A stretch of 64,000 bases of DNA from Lithodes maja (Eukaryota > Arthropoda > Malacostraca > Decapoda > Lithodidae): contig JBAKBP010010409.1 in assembly GCA_037953745.1 (NCBI GenBank), forward strand, positions 1 through 64,000. The letters run 5' to 3'. Made by a program: the position numbers and the translations under genes. Of this stretch, positions 1 to 10,192 are shown one piece after another. Positions within the stretch are counted from its first letter, which is position 1. Each line of letters opens with the position of its first letter. Below the pieces are notes generated by a model. That model had not been told where the DNA came from. It saw only the letters and a list, made by a program, of their open reading frames with translations, and made no database searches.

Positions 1-2
1 AT

Positions 3-275
3 GGGGCCGGGCATTGGACTCCAGACCAATGGTCTGTATTCGGACAGACAGTACGAACTAACAATGATGTGGAGGGGTGGCACAAGTTGTGTGAAAGAGC
101 CGAGGCGAGCTGCAATGTGTATGAACTAATTGAGGTTCTGCACAAGGAATGCTCATTTGTTAAAGTGCAGCATCAACTTGTGGCCCAAGAGAAGATGGAG
201 AGGCACCAGAAGGCAAGCCATTCCCTGTTTCAAGCCAGTGCCAGGGTGTCAAACGGAGCAATTTTGTGTGAATAG
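3..275 (+). pseudogene. 3' end of a MULE-type transposase-like ORF (partial)
   Basis: The frame is open from the left window edge to TAG at 273-275. Its start contains VRTNNDVEGWH, a motif I associate with MULE-superfamily transposase domains and related FLYWCH-type host proteins. After it comes a helical, Q/E/K-rich tail, also typical of the region downstream of the transposase core. The DDE catalytic core would lie upstream, outside the window, so activity cannot be judged. An in-frame ATG at 69 is internal and not a likely real start. It could be a transposon relic or the last exon of a domesticated gene; the absence of other exons favours a relic. Confidence 0.6.
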
Positions 276-785
276 TTGAACGAATATGAGAAGGAATACA
301 AGCAAATTAACATGAAATAGCACGGTGTTGGCCATTTTATCACTTCCAAAGACATAATTTGAACTATACACCACAATTTCTTCTTTACATATTCACTAAT
401 AACGACTAAAAATAAACGATTCGTCTTTCGTTTGATTTTTTTGTATGTATGAAAAATACGACTAAATATATAATAATACAAATAGCCTACAGTACATATC
501 TTGTATAATTTTTATAATTTATGAATTATAGGCCTAGGCCTATGTCTCAAAAAAAAAGTAAAAAAATAAAAAAAATACCGGTATATATATACGGTAAATA
601 CCGTATATATATTATATAATAATAATAATAATAATAAGCATGTTACTTATTTCTCATAAGCGCCAATTTTTCCGAAGAATTCACTAGCGCTCGAAAAGAG
701 AAAGAAAAAAGAACAAAAATCAATGCATCAAAAGAAGGCTTATATACAACACACATTTAACAATCACTAGCAGTGGCAAAATAGC
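276..785. other. AT-rich spacer without a gene
   Basis: I see no coding region. It holds A-rich runs (about 547-578), TA/CGGTAT-type simple repeats and an (AAT)n tract at about 615-637. Confidence 0.6.
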
Positions 786-983
786 CTAAACTCTATAGCC
801 ATCCGTCATGACACCTCTCTCAAGATCATAGCTTCTCTCAAAGAGAAAAGTCTTAAGTTGTCTCTTGAAGCATTCAACAGAACTCAGTTGTCTCATGGAC
901 AGCGGCAACCTGTTATACAATATATATAAAACAATGACAATAGAGGGGACAGTTGAAAAGGATGTCTCCGAAAAAAACACCAC
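786..983 (-). pseudogene. LINE reverse-transcriptase C-terminal scrap
   Basis: The minus-strand frame carries NRLPLSMRQLSSVECFKRQL followed by KTFLFERSYD. This matches the C-terminal end of CR1/Jockey-type LINE polymerases (W/N-x-LPxxxR...S...F+xxLKTxLF). The N-terminal third is unrelated, and no catalytic motif is present. It is a severely 5'-truncated or eroded insertion about 150 bp long. Confidence 0.6.
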
Positions 984-996
984 TTAATTGGAACAC

Positions 997-1083
997 TCGT
1001 CGATGACATAGAACACTCGTCGACGGCGAAAATTGGAACACTCATCGCCGTCGACGAGAATTCCGGTCGACGAGAGTTCCAGG
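997..1083. repeat. Cluster of ACACTCGTCGACG repeats with a hairpin
   Basis: AACACTCGTCGAC-like units recur three times. CGTCGACGGCG and its reverse complement CGCCGTCGACG can pair as an 11-bp stem. Confidence 0.55.
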
Positions 1084-1195
1084 TACCGCCTAGCCTAGCT
1101 CATCTATCCATTTGGTCCACTTCTGTTTGTGATGATTAACCCGGGAACTGCGGGGAGACTCTTAAGAGTACCCCCGGCGGACTGCGGGAAGACTC

Positions 1196-1684
1196 TTAAC
1201 CCTTCTGGCCAGGGTGTCATATTAATATGACACCACGAAATAAGGGCAGGTGCCCGGGTGTCCTTTCAGGAGATAGTAAGCTTTCAAGCCTATTCAGCTT
1301 GGTCTGAACGCTGTGCGTCCGACGCATGTAAACAAAGCCGATCGTTGCATCACCGCACCTCCGAAAACAAGAAGTAGAAGACTCTTTTGTTATTGTATGT
1401 CTGTATGTCGTTGTTTCAGTAATGAAAAGATCATCATATTGCTAACATCGCCTGAAAATGCTCTCCACTAAAATCGTCATCACAACTGAACCAGTTGACT
1501 TAGAGAGCTCTACTCAACGCCAGTCTACAGATTGGAAACCGCACTACATTTATAGATGCATGGGAAATTTCTAGCAGTTAAAATTAACCAAAATACGGTA
1601 GCCTAGGCCTAGACGTTTTTCGGCCAGATCGCCCGGGTACGCCGCACTGTCATTAGGAGAGCTAGCCCGGGCCAGGAGGGTTAA
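1196..1684. mobile_element. TTAA-flanked inverted-repeat element (about 490 bp)
   Basis: The left end reads TTAACCCTTCTGGCC and the right end, reverse-complemented, reads TTAACCCTCCTGGCC. TTAA flanks both ends, as for piggyBac-type transposons and their MITEs. There is no transposase ORF. Its inner parts (about 1300-1340 and 1485-1640) recur inverted at about 3055-3400, inside the related copy at 3013-3500. Confidence 0.6.
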
Positions 1685-2152
1685 GAGTAAGGGAAAAACA
1701 AAAATCCATTTAAAACACCCCCAATTATTTTTTTTTTTTTTTTTTTTTTTTATATTGCCAAATATCACTCCTCCACCTCCCCTCCTTCAGTTATCACCTA
1801 TTTTCCCCGTTATTCCCTTATTCTGTGGTCTATTTTCGTGCTAACATTAATTAGCGAGTTGGTAGCAGGGCATTGTCATCACTGTTACCAAGCGTGGGAA
1901 AGAGCGAGAGAGAGACTATTGCGGAACAGTGTCTCTCCAGACAAGGGGAGGGGTGGAGGGCAGGGAGGTTGCCTCAGCCATACATTATGGAACTCCCGGC
2001 CTGTATCGCCGATTTTGACCATCCAAACACTGTTTCCACTTGTTTTATTGTTGTAACAGGTTAATACCTTTATAATCAACCTATAATAGGCGCATATGGA
2101 TAAGTACTAATGCTATTTATGGTAAAATAACGATGTTAGTGATGGGAACAGC

Positions 2153-2455
2153 TCGATAAATCTACAGTTATACTACCCCTATTTTGTCGCTATTCTGTTG
2201 GTACTAATGGGTTAATATTATTAGTAGTAGACTTAGTATGCTTTGATGATGCGCGGAAATGTATATTTGACTTGTAATAAATACATTGAAGTATTACAAA
2301 CTTTCGCGAACCCATAAACAGGGAACGTGAGCTGGGTTTAGACCGTCGCGCACCCATACACAGGGAACATGAGCTGGGTTTAGACCGGTCGCGAGACAGG
2401 TTAATTTTTGGTTAGGTTAGGTAAGTTAGATTAGGTTAGGCTAATAATAAAAATA
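2153..2455 (-). mobile_element. Partial TA-flanked inverted-repeat element
   Basis: This is an incomplete copy of the element at 2461-2978 in opposite orientation, starting AATCTACAGTTATACTACCC. It contains two tandem copies of a block with AACCCATAAACAGGGAACGTGAG and a short TTAGG-like tract at about 2412-2442. Next to the following copy it forms a long head-to-head palindrome. Confidence 0.55.
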
Positions 2456-2460
2456 CGGTA

Positions 2461-2978
2461 AATCTACAGTTATACTACCCCTCCCCCACTACCCACCACC
2501 ACCTCCCCCCTTCAAAACACGCCTTTTAGCGTGTTTTTGGATGGTTCAGCAGACGCGGAAACTGGAAACAAACGTATTTTGATAAAAAATTATCACCAAC
2601 CAGATACGAGTTTTTCAGGTAATTTGTTGTTGTTTTTATTTTTTCTTTGATATACAGTGTTGTTTAATACCAAGGACCGTCGCATTTTAGTATTTTTAAC
2701 ATTAGCCTAACCTAACCTAACCTAACCGAAAAGTAACCTGTCTCCGCGACGTCTAAACTCTCCCTCACGTTCCCTGTTTATGGGTGCGCGACGGTCTAAA
2801 CCCGGCTCACGTTCCCTGTTTATGAGTTTGCGAAGGTTTGTAATACTTCAATGTATCTATTTCAAGTCAAATATACATTTCCGCGCATCATCAAACTATA
2901 CTAAGTCTACTACTAATAATATTAACCCATTAGTACCAACAGAATAGCCACAAAATAGGGGTAGTATAACTGTAGATT
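2461..2978 (+). mobile_element. TA-flanked MITE, Tc1/mariner-like signature
   Basis: The element begins AATCTACAGTTATACTACCC and ends with the reverse complement; TA dinucleotides flank both ends (2459-2460, 2979-2980). No transposase is encoded. The interior has an A/T-rich left half and a right half with a CCTAACC run and the Tc-rich AACCCATAAACAGGG block. A similar copy with TA flanks lies at 3581-4109 (inverted) and a larger one at 40061-40892. Assignment to Tc1/mariner rests only on the TA duplication. Confidence 0.6.
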
Positions 2979-3012
2979 TATCAAAAATACTAAAATGCGA
3001 CGGTCCTCGGTA

Positions 3013-3500
3013 TTTACCCTCCAGCCCCGGTTATGTATTATATATATATTCCTCGAAACCCGGGTGTTTTGGCCAAAAAACGTCTAGGCTAGGCTACCGT
3101 ATATTCGTTAATCAGACTGCTTCCCGCATTCCCGCGCATCCCCAAGCGTAGCTGTGTTATTTACCTGTAAAATGGCATTAAGTAGAGCTCTCTAAGTCAA
3201 CTGGGTGAGCTGTGATGATGATTTCATTGGAGATAACTTTATGGCCAAACCAGCCACTTTACACCACTTTTCGATACTGAACAACAACATACAGGCACAC
3301 AAGAACAAGCGACGCTCTCCTTCTTGTGGCCGGAGATGCGGAGCGTCGGTCCAGCCGGCTGTTGTTTACATGCGTCGGACCGACGCCTCGCACAGCAAGC
3401 TCACAGGCTGTGACGTCGTGGGTGCATATGAGGCCTTCCGGGTACCTGGTACATGCTTTTTTATGGGCGTACATGAGGGCATCCGGGAAGGAAGGGTTAA
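3013..3500. mobile_element. TTAA-type element nested in a TA-MITE copy
   Basis: The insert separates GACGGTCCTCGGTA from ACAACACTGTATTTC. The same junction is uninterrupted at about 3890-3912 as GGTATTAAACAACACTG, so the target was TTAA. The right copy is TTAA (3497-3500) and the left has become TTTA (3013-3016). The left end CCCTCCAGCCCCGG and right end ..GGAAGGAAGGG resemble the ends of the element at 1196-1684, and interior blocks match in inverse orientation. Confidence 0.6.
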
Positions 3501-3580
3501 ACAACACTGTATTTCAAATAAAAAATAAAAAACAACAAATTACCTGAAAAACTCTTATCTGGTTGGTGATAATTTTGATA

Positions 3581-3742
3581 AATCTACAGTTATACTACCC
3601 CTATTTTGTCGCTATTCTGTTGGTACTAATGGGTAAATATTATTAGTAGTAGACTTAGTATGGTTTGACGATGCGCGGAAATGTATATTTGACTTGAAAT
3701 AGATACATTGAAGCATTACAAACCTTCGCGAACCCATAAACA

Positions 3743-3773
<31 letters not shown>

Positions 3774-4109
3774 ACCCATAAACAGGAAACGTGAGCTGGG
3801 TTTAGACCATCAGCGAGACAGGTTAGTTTTCGGTTAGGTTAGGTTAAGTTCAGTTAGGTTAGGCTAATGTTAAAAATACTAAAATGCGACGGTCCTTGGT
3901 ATTAAACAACACTGTATATCAAATAAAAAATAAAAACAAAAACAAATTACCTGAAAAACTCGTATCTGGTTGGTGATAAATTTGTATCAAAATACGTTTT
4001 TTTTCCAGTTTCCGCGTCTGCTGAACCATCCAAAAACATCCTAAAAAGCGTGTTTTGAAGGGGGGAGGTGGTGGGGGGTAGTGGGAGAGGGGTAGTATAA
4101 CTGTAGATT
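3581..4109 (-). mobile_element. TA-flanked MITE, inverted copy
   Basis: This is a second near-complete copy of the TA-MITE, in opposite orientation to 2461-2978. TA flanks are at 3579-3580 and 4110-4111. It contains the uninterrupted version of the site used by the TTAA element at 3013-3500. Confidence 0.6.
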
Positions 4110-4446
4110 TACCAACAGCTCAAATACGTCAGCACAGGAGTGTGGTGTCTCATACCCCCCATGCGCACTTCTTAGGTTAGCCTAATGTCCTAGAAGAACT
4201 TGCATATTGTCTTTTGAATCCTGTTGGATCATGATTCATATTCGTTGCTTCCATATAGTAATTATATCAAAACAACAAACTTAAGAAAAAAGACAAGATG
4301 AAAGACCTTTCAGGACAAACTAAAAACAAATCAATAAGCCTAGCGTGACATTGTCGGTAGTGGTACACCCGGTAACTACATCCATCCCGGATGTTTTTGA
4401 GCAGCATGGTGTGCGGGGTAACCGGGGTTCAAGATAGCCTAGCAGG

Positions 4447-5040
4447 CTAGCGGTACGGATGGTCAAGTTGCTCCATGAGCCAGTCGTAGCTATGCTCGGC
4501 TTGAACGGGTCCGTGAGGCAGACCAATCCAACGAGTTACCCTCTCATTGCTAGCACGCGCTCGCTGTGTGTACCCATCCAGAACCTTTACAATGTGCTCC
4601 GGAGTATAAGGCATAGGATGTGGTCGACGGGCAGGAACAGTCGTCGCAGTCTTCTTGGCAACAACTGGCTGGCTTGGACCATTGGACACTTTTGGAGCGA
4701 CTGTCCCTGTCACAGGCTTATTCACGACCACTAGCTGGGTTGGACAGTTGGAAATTGGTGGTGTAACCGTCACAGGCTTCTTTATGATCACTGGCTGGAA
4801 AGCCACAGCGGCCCCTACTTCAAGCCAAACAAATGGCTTATAAATGCTGGACCATTTTGGAGAGACTGTCATAGGCTGGCGTGGCTGGGTACGTCCAGCG
4901 TTTGGGCCTGGAGCACACTTCACCATCTTACGGGGAGGACCTTCCGTGCCTGAATTTTGGAAAGTAATTTTCTTAGGGGCAGTACCCTCCTCAGGGTTGA
5001 TAGTCAACACCCTCTTGATGTAGGCGTCACTATAAGACAT
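4447..5040 (-). CDS. Hypothetical protein, unassigned 197-codon single-exon ORF
   Basis: This is the only long ORF here that I cannot attribute to a mobile element. Translation from ATG at 5040 begins MSYSDAYIKRVLTINPEEG; the frame extends nine codons further upstream to a TTG, but the ATG has A at -3 and is the better start. The protein is basic and low in complexity in its middle. There, modules of the type QPVIIKKPVTVTPPIS, TQLVVVNKPVTG and QPVVAKKTATT form three degenerate repeats of about 21 residues (residues about 82-140). The C-terminus (about 147-197) is more complex, with YTPEHIVKVL and SYDWLMEQLDHPY. I see no signal peptide, membrane segment or known catalytic motif. It could be a host gene, an exon, or an ORF of an unknown element; GC content is higher than in the AT-rich flanks. 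Confidence 0.35.
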   Translation of the reverse strand: MSYSDAYIKRVLTINPEEGTAPKKITFQNSGTEGPPRKMVKCAPGPNAGRTQPRQPMTVSPKWSSIYKPFVWLEVGAAVAFQPVIIKKPVTVTPPISNCPTQLVVVNKPVTGTVAPKVSNGPSQPVVAKKTATTVPARRPHPMPYTPEHIVKVLDGYTQRARASNERVTRWIGLPHGPVQAEHSYDWLMEQLDHPYR

Positions 5041-6750
5041 ATTGTTTCTTCTTATGTGAAGGGACAATTACCCGAAAAAGTCTAGGCTAGGCTAGGCCTA
5101 TATTACAATTTACAAATGGCAGATTATCACTGATGGTTAACCTATTGTAATTAATTAACTTCTATTTATCACCCTTAACTTAATTATATTACTTATAAAT
5201 AACTTTGGCCTATACCCAATTTAAGGCGCAGGAGACAACTTTATCAAGATGTTAACTCACTGAGGCTGCAACGCGAGTTTGAACAGTGTTTAATGATCTC
5301 GACTTTTTAAGGGGTCCGCTCCACCTGTTCTGCAGTGTTACCAAATAAAAATATATAATTCTGCTAGATTAGCTCTAAGATATCGATAGAATTTCGCTAG
5401 CTAGTATAACAAATTGGACTATTGATTGATAAAAAGGCTAAAATATTTAGAATATGGAATAAAATGCACTATTTGTCTCAAATAATTGTTGATGTATGCT
5501 AAAATAATGCTGCTAGATTGAGGTAAAATATTCAATAGCTAAATTGGCAACACTGCTGAGGCAGGAAGATCCCTGTAAAATGTTGAGACTTCGGCGCTGT
5601 ACAGTTTCGTTTCAACTACATAATGCTTGGCTTTGAAACTATTGATTAGGTTTCTATTGCATTGCGTAGTATTGCCACTCACAATTGAGTATTAATAGGT
5701 ATCTATTATAGACTATTGTGTAAATTTAGCCTAGTGTATAATAAATGTGGCGAATACTATTACATACCGAATAACACTATTTAGGCTATACAGTATAATA
5801 TTATATATATTTTTATAATTGCAATTGTAATTAGTTATAAAAGAAGCAATGGCAGTTAAACTAATAATTATAATATTAGTATAAACCACTGAACCAGTGT
5901 AGATTTTGATTTTCGTTAGTGTAAGAAAAAGAAGTTTTAGCGGTAACCGAGATATTTTATGAATTTTTTTTTTTTAAATTTAGAGAACCCATATGTGAAT
6001 GTTTTCGATCAGAATGACGTGCAGGATTTTAGAGAGAATCAATAGAGTAAAAGAGACATCATATCGGGTTGTTTTCTTGGTTTTGTATATCTATATTGCT
6101 ATAGCCAGTCACCGATTATGGCTATAGTCTATTCATTATAATTATTAGGCGAAAATTATAACCTCTTAACATCATTTAGCTCAAAATCTACTACCATAAT
6201 TATAGATATCACATTTCTACCATCTGGGCAGGATCAACCAGAGAAAAGAGCCCATTTGCTCTATGTTTTTATTTGTTTATTTATTTATTTATTATTATTT
6301 GTATTTTTATATTCTTAACGGGTCATGATTTCCACGTAATATATAGCCTATAATAGATATAATTTACCAGTCTTTTAATCTATAGCCTACATATTGACAA
6401 CCTTGCTATACCCTGTTCCAAATAAGTAGGCTAAAACTCTTGAACATGAACCTCTATAACTCACAAACCACTAGCGTAATCAAGCTCATGTCTACCATTT
6501 GGGAAGGGTCAGTCAGGGAATAGGCATGGAAAATCACGGCCTATTTGTTTTAGCCTTTTTTGAGTTACAGAGGTGAGGGTTCACGATTTCTGGCATACCC
6601 TGAACAGAGTATAGAAGCTGAATTCTTAGGTAGATTAATTCTTGTGGAAAAGGGAATATATGAAGCAAAAGAATTAGCAAATGACAGGAATTAATGGAGG
6701 AAGTTTGGTAGAGAGAGTACATGAAGGTCTCTATCTATTTCTTTTATCCT
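5041..6750. other. AT-rich DNA without recognisable genes
   Basis: This 1.7-kb stretch has many in-frame stops in every frame, short A/T runs and no clear inverted repeats. I see nothing functional in it. Confidence 0.5.
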
Positions 6751-6910
6751 CCCCTTTTCCCCAGCTAACCTAATCCCACAAGGACCCCCAATGGAAATAC
6801 GCCTAACGGCCTTATTGGGCTATCCTTAGTTGGAATTATGCAAAGCTGGTACATGTCATATTTGTAACATACTATGTGGTACCAACTCTGTAAATTGCTA
6901 ACTGAATAAA

Positions 6911-6946
<36 letters not shown>

Positions 6947-6951
6947 CATGT

Positions 6952-7285
6952 CCTCTAAATCGAAGCACTTGGAGAACAGATAAGTCTTCAACTTTGTATT
7001 GAAATTCTTGATAATCTCAGTCCTCCTGATGTCTGGCGGAAGGCTGTTGTACAATCTCGGGGCGGCGGATTTAAAGGCACGAAAACCAACATTCGAAGAA
7101 CATCTCGGTTCAAACAGCGTTATTCCATCCGTGGCCCTCCGTGTATTAACGCCCTCCAACGGCTGCATCACTTGTAACAGTTCTCTCAAATACGGTGGGC
7201 AGCCAGTATTCAGTGCTTGATGAGTCAATACGCACAACTTAAATATGATTCTGGCTTTTACAGGTAACCAGTGGAGCTCAATCAA
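6952..7285 (-). pseudogene. LINE polymerase C-terminal domain
   Basis: The frame contains LHWLPVKARIIFKLCVLTHQ and later FNTKLKTYLFSKCFDLE. This is the conserved block following the RT thumb of CR1/Jockey-type elements. It then runs into the AAT tail, which yields an artificial poly-isoleucine end. Frame breaks separate it from the RT core upstream. Confidence 0.7.
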
Positions 7286-7440
7286 AACAGGAGTGATTCG
7301 TTTTCGACGTGAAACTCATCTAATAAGTCTTGCAGCCCTATTCAAAATCATCTGTAACTTCTTCAGCTGGAACTTTGGCAGCTCAGTAGATTGAGTTGCA
7401 AGAATCCACTCTTGAGACCACACTATTTATAACTAGTTTC

Positions 7441-7883
7441 TTAACAGTCTTCATCCAGATACTTCTTAACAAAGGCAATATTTCTAAGATGGTATCCGGT
7501 GATCTTAACAATATTATTTATCTGACAGTTAAGGGTCAAATTGCAATCAAGCAACACCCCTAAGTCACGAACACTTTGAGCTATTTGAATTCGATTACCA
7601 TCTATAAACATATCTACAGCACCAAAATTTCTTAGACAATTATTTTTTCCTACAAGCATAATTTATATTCAGTTTTATTTTCATTTAGCTTTAAGTGTTT
7701 ACAATCCATCCAATCCTTGAAACTTTGAAGAACGTTGTTTATCTTTTCAAAGGTACTATCAATGTCAGTTATAGAAAAATAAAACTGAGTGTCATCAGCA
7801 AATAACTTGAATTTCACTCCCTGTCGCAACAACACCCTAGATAGGCCAGCTGTGTAAACCAAGAACAAAATTGGACCCAACAC
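7441..7883 (-). pseudogene. LINE reverse transcriptase, palm motif C region
   Basis: The upstream frame (7650-7883) has LGPILFLVYTAG and KLFADDTQFYFS, i.e. RT motifs B' and C with the catalytic aspartate pair. It continues after a frameshift near 7650 as NRIQIAQSVRDLGVLLDCNL (7441-7659), the region after motif D/E. A stop and frameshift separate it from the fingers block at 7893-8501. Confidence 0.75.
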
Positions 7884-7892
7884 ACTTCCCTG

Positions 7893-8501
7893 TCAGACAC
7901 CCCTCATCAGAGCCTCATAAGAAGAAAAACAATTTCCAATCTGTACACAATAACTTCTATTCTGTAAATAGCTTTCAAGATATCGTAATGCGTCTCCTTC
8001 AATTCCAATTTCTCTCAAGTCGTTCAGAAGCAATCTATGGACAACAGTGTCAAATGCTGCACTCAAATCTAGCAGCACCAAAACACCACATTTACCACTC
8101 TCCATCATTTCCAATAGATAACTAACTACAGAACATACTGTAGTTTCCGTGGAAAATAACTGTCTGTAAGCAGATTGATTGTCAGGCAGGACATGGACCT
8201 TCTCAAGATGATCCATCAATTGATCAATTACTACATATTCCAATACCTTGGACAGAAAAGGCAGATTTGAGACAGGTCTAAAAGAGCTTAGATTTTGATG
8301 ATCAAGTTTCCCTTTCAAAACAGATTTTATAATGGCCCGCTTTTCAGAGTCAGGAAACTTACATGAGGAGACACTAACATTTACAATCATCAATATGATG
8401 TCTACAAAATTAGAAAAGTTTTCCGCATCCATCACCTCTGAGATAGGCATTGGATCTCTGGCACAATGTGTTTTTTTGGCTCTATTAACCCTCTCCGACA
8501 T
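7893..8501 (-). pseudogene. LINE reverse transcriptase, fingers and motif A
   Basis: The frame has the RT opening block (KRAIIKSVLKGKLD, FRPVSNLPFLSKVLE), the fingers segment LPDNQSAYRQLFSTET and motif A as VLLDLSAAFDTVVH with catalytic Asp. The first residues (before about 8484) overlap the end of the inserted MITE and are not LINE-coded. It ends at a stop just before the QGSVLGP-type block. Confidence 0.75.
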
Positions 8502-8651
8502 ATGACGCGATTTTGAGCCTATTGGGGATACTTTAAAGCCTTTGTTACCATCAGGGGTATTTAGAAACCTTTAGTTTAGTTACTTCAACCTCTGCAGTTG
8601 TCTTTGAGTTAGCTGTGGGCAGAAAACTAATTTCGGAGAGGTAATTATAAG

Positions 8652-9702
8652 TATAAAAGTAAAGTAATGGTGTGTAATAGGGGAGAGCATAGGGTGAATC
8701 TAGATGTGAGGCTGGATGGGGAACTATTGGAACAAGTAGAGTGTTTTAAATATCTATGAGGAACAATAAGCAGGAGTGGAGGTATGGAAGTGGAGGTAAA
8801 ACAGAGAGTGTGTGAAGGAAGGAAGGTTTTCGGAGCAATTTGAAGTATGTGGAAGACGAGAAATCTCGGAGTGAAAGTAAAAAGTGCACTGTATCAAGGA
8901 ATTATTGTGCCAACAGTGATGTATGGGGCTGAGACATGGGCTCTGAAGAAAAAGGAGAAAAGAGGGCTGGATGTGATGGAGATGAGCTGCTTGAGGAGTA
9001 TGTGTGGAGTTACTCGTAGAGACAGATTGAGGAATGAAGAGATACGTAGGAGAGTGGGGCAGCAGGAACATTTGTCAGCCAGAGTGGACAGAAGGGTGCT
9101 GAGCTGGTATGGTCATGTTGAACGAATGGGAGATGAAAGGCTTACAAAGAGAATATGTGAGTCAGGTACACAGGGAGATAGAAGGGCAGGAAGACCCCAT
9201 TGAGATGGAGAGACTGTGTAAGAAAGGCTTTGGATGATAGAGGAATGACTATAGATCAGGCAGGGGAAGTGGTGGTGGACAGGAGTGAATGGAGAATGCT
9301 TGTGAATAGTTGAGTGAACACGTGGTTATTTGGAGTAAGGGGTCGGGCGCAAGTTGGGCTAGATAATAGTCCATCAGGCGCCTGGCCCGGGGAGACGATT
9401 AATATGAAGGGTGTGCCTGGAAGTGTGGTGGGAGGGCTTGTGGCTTTGGCTCCGCTGCATGTCTGCCTGCCGAGATCGGAACCTCTCCGGGTGGTCAGGG
9501 GCCGGGGGAGTGCTGGAGCGACCTTGGTAACCCTGGTCTCTGGGTCTTCTCCTGGGTGACCTGGATGTGTGTGAGTTTGTGTTTTTTATCTGTGTTTATT
9601 TTTTGTTTTATGTTGTTTTTGTGTTTTCCCTGTTCTTGCTCTGTCTTGAGTCGGCTACCCCCAAAATGGGGATTGGGCCTGAGCATATAGATAGATAGAT
9701 AG
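8652..9702 (+). mobile_element. 5'-truncated RTE-type LINE insertion
   Basis: The insert is bounded by the perfect 9-bp direct repeat AATTATAAG (8643-8651 and 9703-9711) and ends in a GATA repeat. The uninterrupted target occurs in the MITE copy at 12,316-12,550, so the boundaries are exact. It carries a polymerase C-terminal relic, then a GC-rich 3' UTR ending GGGGATTGGGCCTGAGCATA before the GATA tail. This UTR recurs at 10,965-11,140, 33,290-33,400, 33,715-34,140 and 48,930-49,045. Confidence 0.8.
8847..9203 (+). pseudogene. RTE-type polymerase C-terminal domain
   Basis: The frame shows VPTVMYGAETWALKKKEK, CLRSMCGVTRRDRLRNEEIR and LSWYGHVERMGDERLTKR. These match, block for block, the C-terminal third of the intact ORF at 26,457-29,468 (GVTWRDRQTNEEVRRR, NLRWFGHMERM). 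RT catalytic motifs are missing because the copy is 5'-truncated, and the frame breaks after GDRRAGRPH. It is non-functional. Confidence 0.75.
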
Positions 9703-9910
9703 AATTATAAGAGTAAGAGCATTCTATTTCTTATTGCTAATCTGGCAACCTCTGCGTCATAAATGCGTGAAAGGGTTAAACATTTGAATGAGATTATCTT
9801 TATGCACTGTCTTAAAACACTGTAATCTAACCTCTGTTTCAACATCCGTGATGGGCTGAATAGGCATATCTACAAAACCAGATATAATGTTCACAATCTT
9901 ACTCTTAAAA

Positions 9911-10087
9911 AATTCACTAAAAGCATCTGCTAGGTCTTTATCACTTAACCCATCTGGGAGCTTTCTTTTAATTCACCAAAAGCATCTGCTAGGTCTTTAT
10001 CACTTAACCCATCTGGGAGCTTTCTTTTAATTCACCAAAAGCATCTGCTAGGTCTTTATCACTTAACCCATCTGGGAGCTTTCTTTT
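9911..10087. repeat. 59-bp tandem triplication inside the LINE
   Basis: Three nearly identical 59-bp units (containing AAAGCATCTGCTAGGTCTTT) lie head to tail. The unit is LINE coding sequence just upstream of RT; 59 is not a multiple of three, so each extra unit shifts the frame. Confidence 0.85.
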
Positions 10088-10192
10088 CGTTGTAGTACCA
10101 GTGAGACTATTAAAAAGTTTATATAATTTATTCACATCTGATCCAGCTTCCTGAATTTCCTTATGATAATAACTCTTTTTACTCCATTTCAA
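10004..10192 (-). pseudogene. LINE segment upstream of RT
   Basis: The frame reads KKSYYHKEIQEAGSDVNKLY then FNSLTGTTTKRKLPDGLSDK. This matches the linker between endonuclease and RT in CR1/Jockey-type LINEs. It belongs to the element whose RT lies at 6952-8501, on the far side of the MITE. Confidence 0.6.

Larger units (their letters stand above)
8485..9779. mobile_element. TTAA-1 MITE, copy a, with nested LINE
   Basis: TTAA lies at 8485-8488 and 9776-9779. The inner ends CCCTCTCCGACATATGACGC and, reverse-complemented, CCCTTTCACGCATTTATGACGC are imperfect inverted repeats. Without the nested LINE (8652-9711 including one duplication) it is about 235 bp, the same length as copy b at 12,316-12,550. 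TTAA target sites and CCCT ends fit non-autonomous piggyBac-type elements. It interrupts the CR1/Jockey LINE. Confidence 0.75.
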
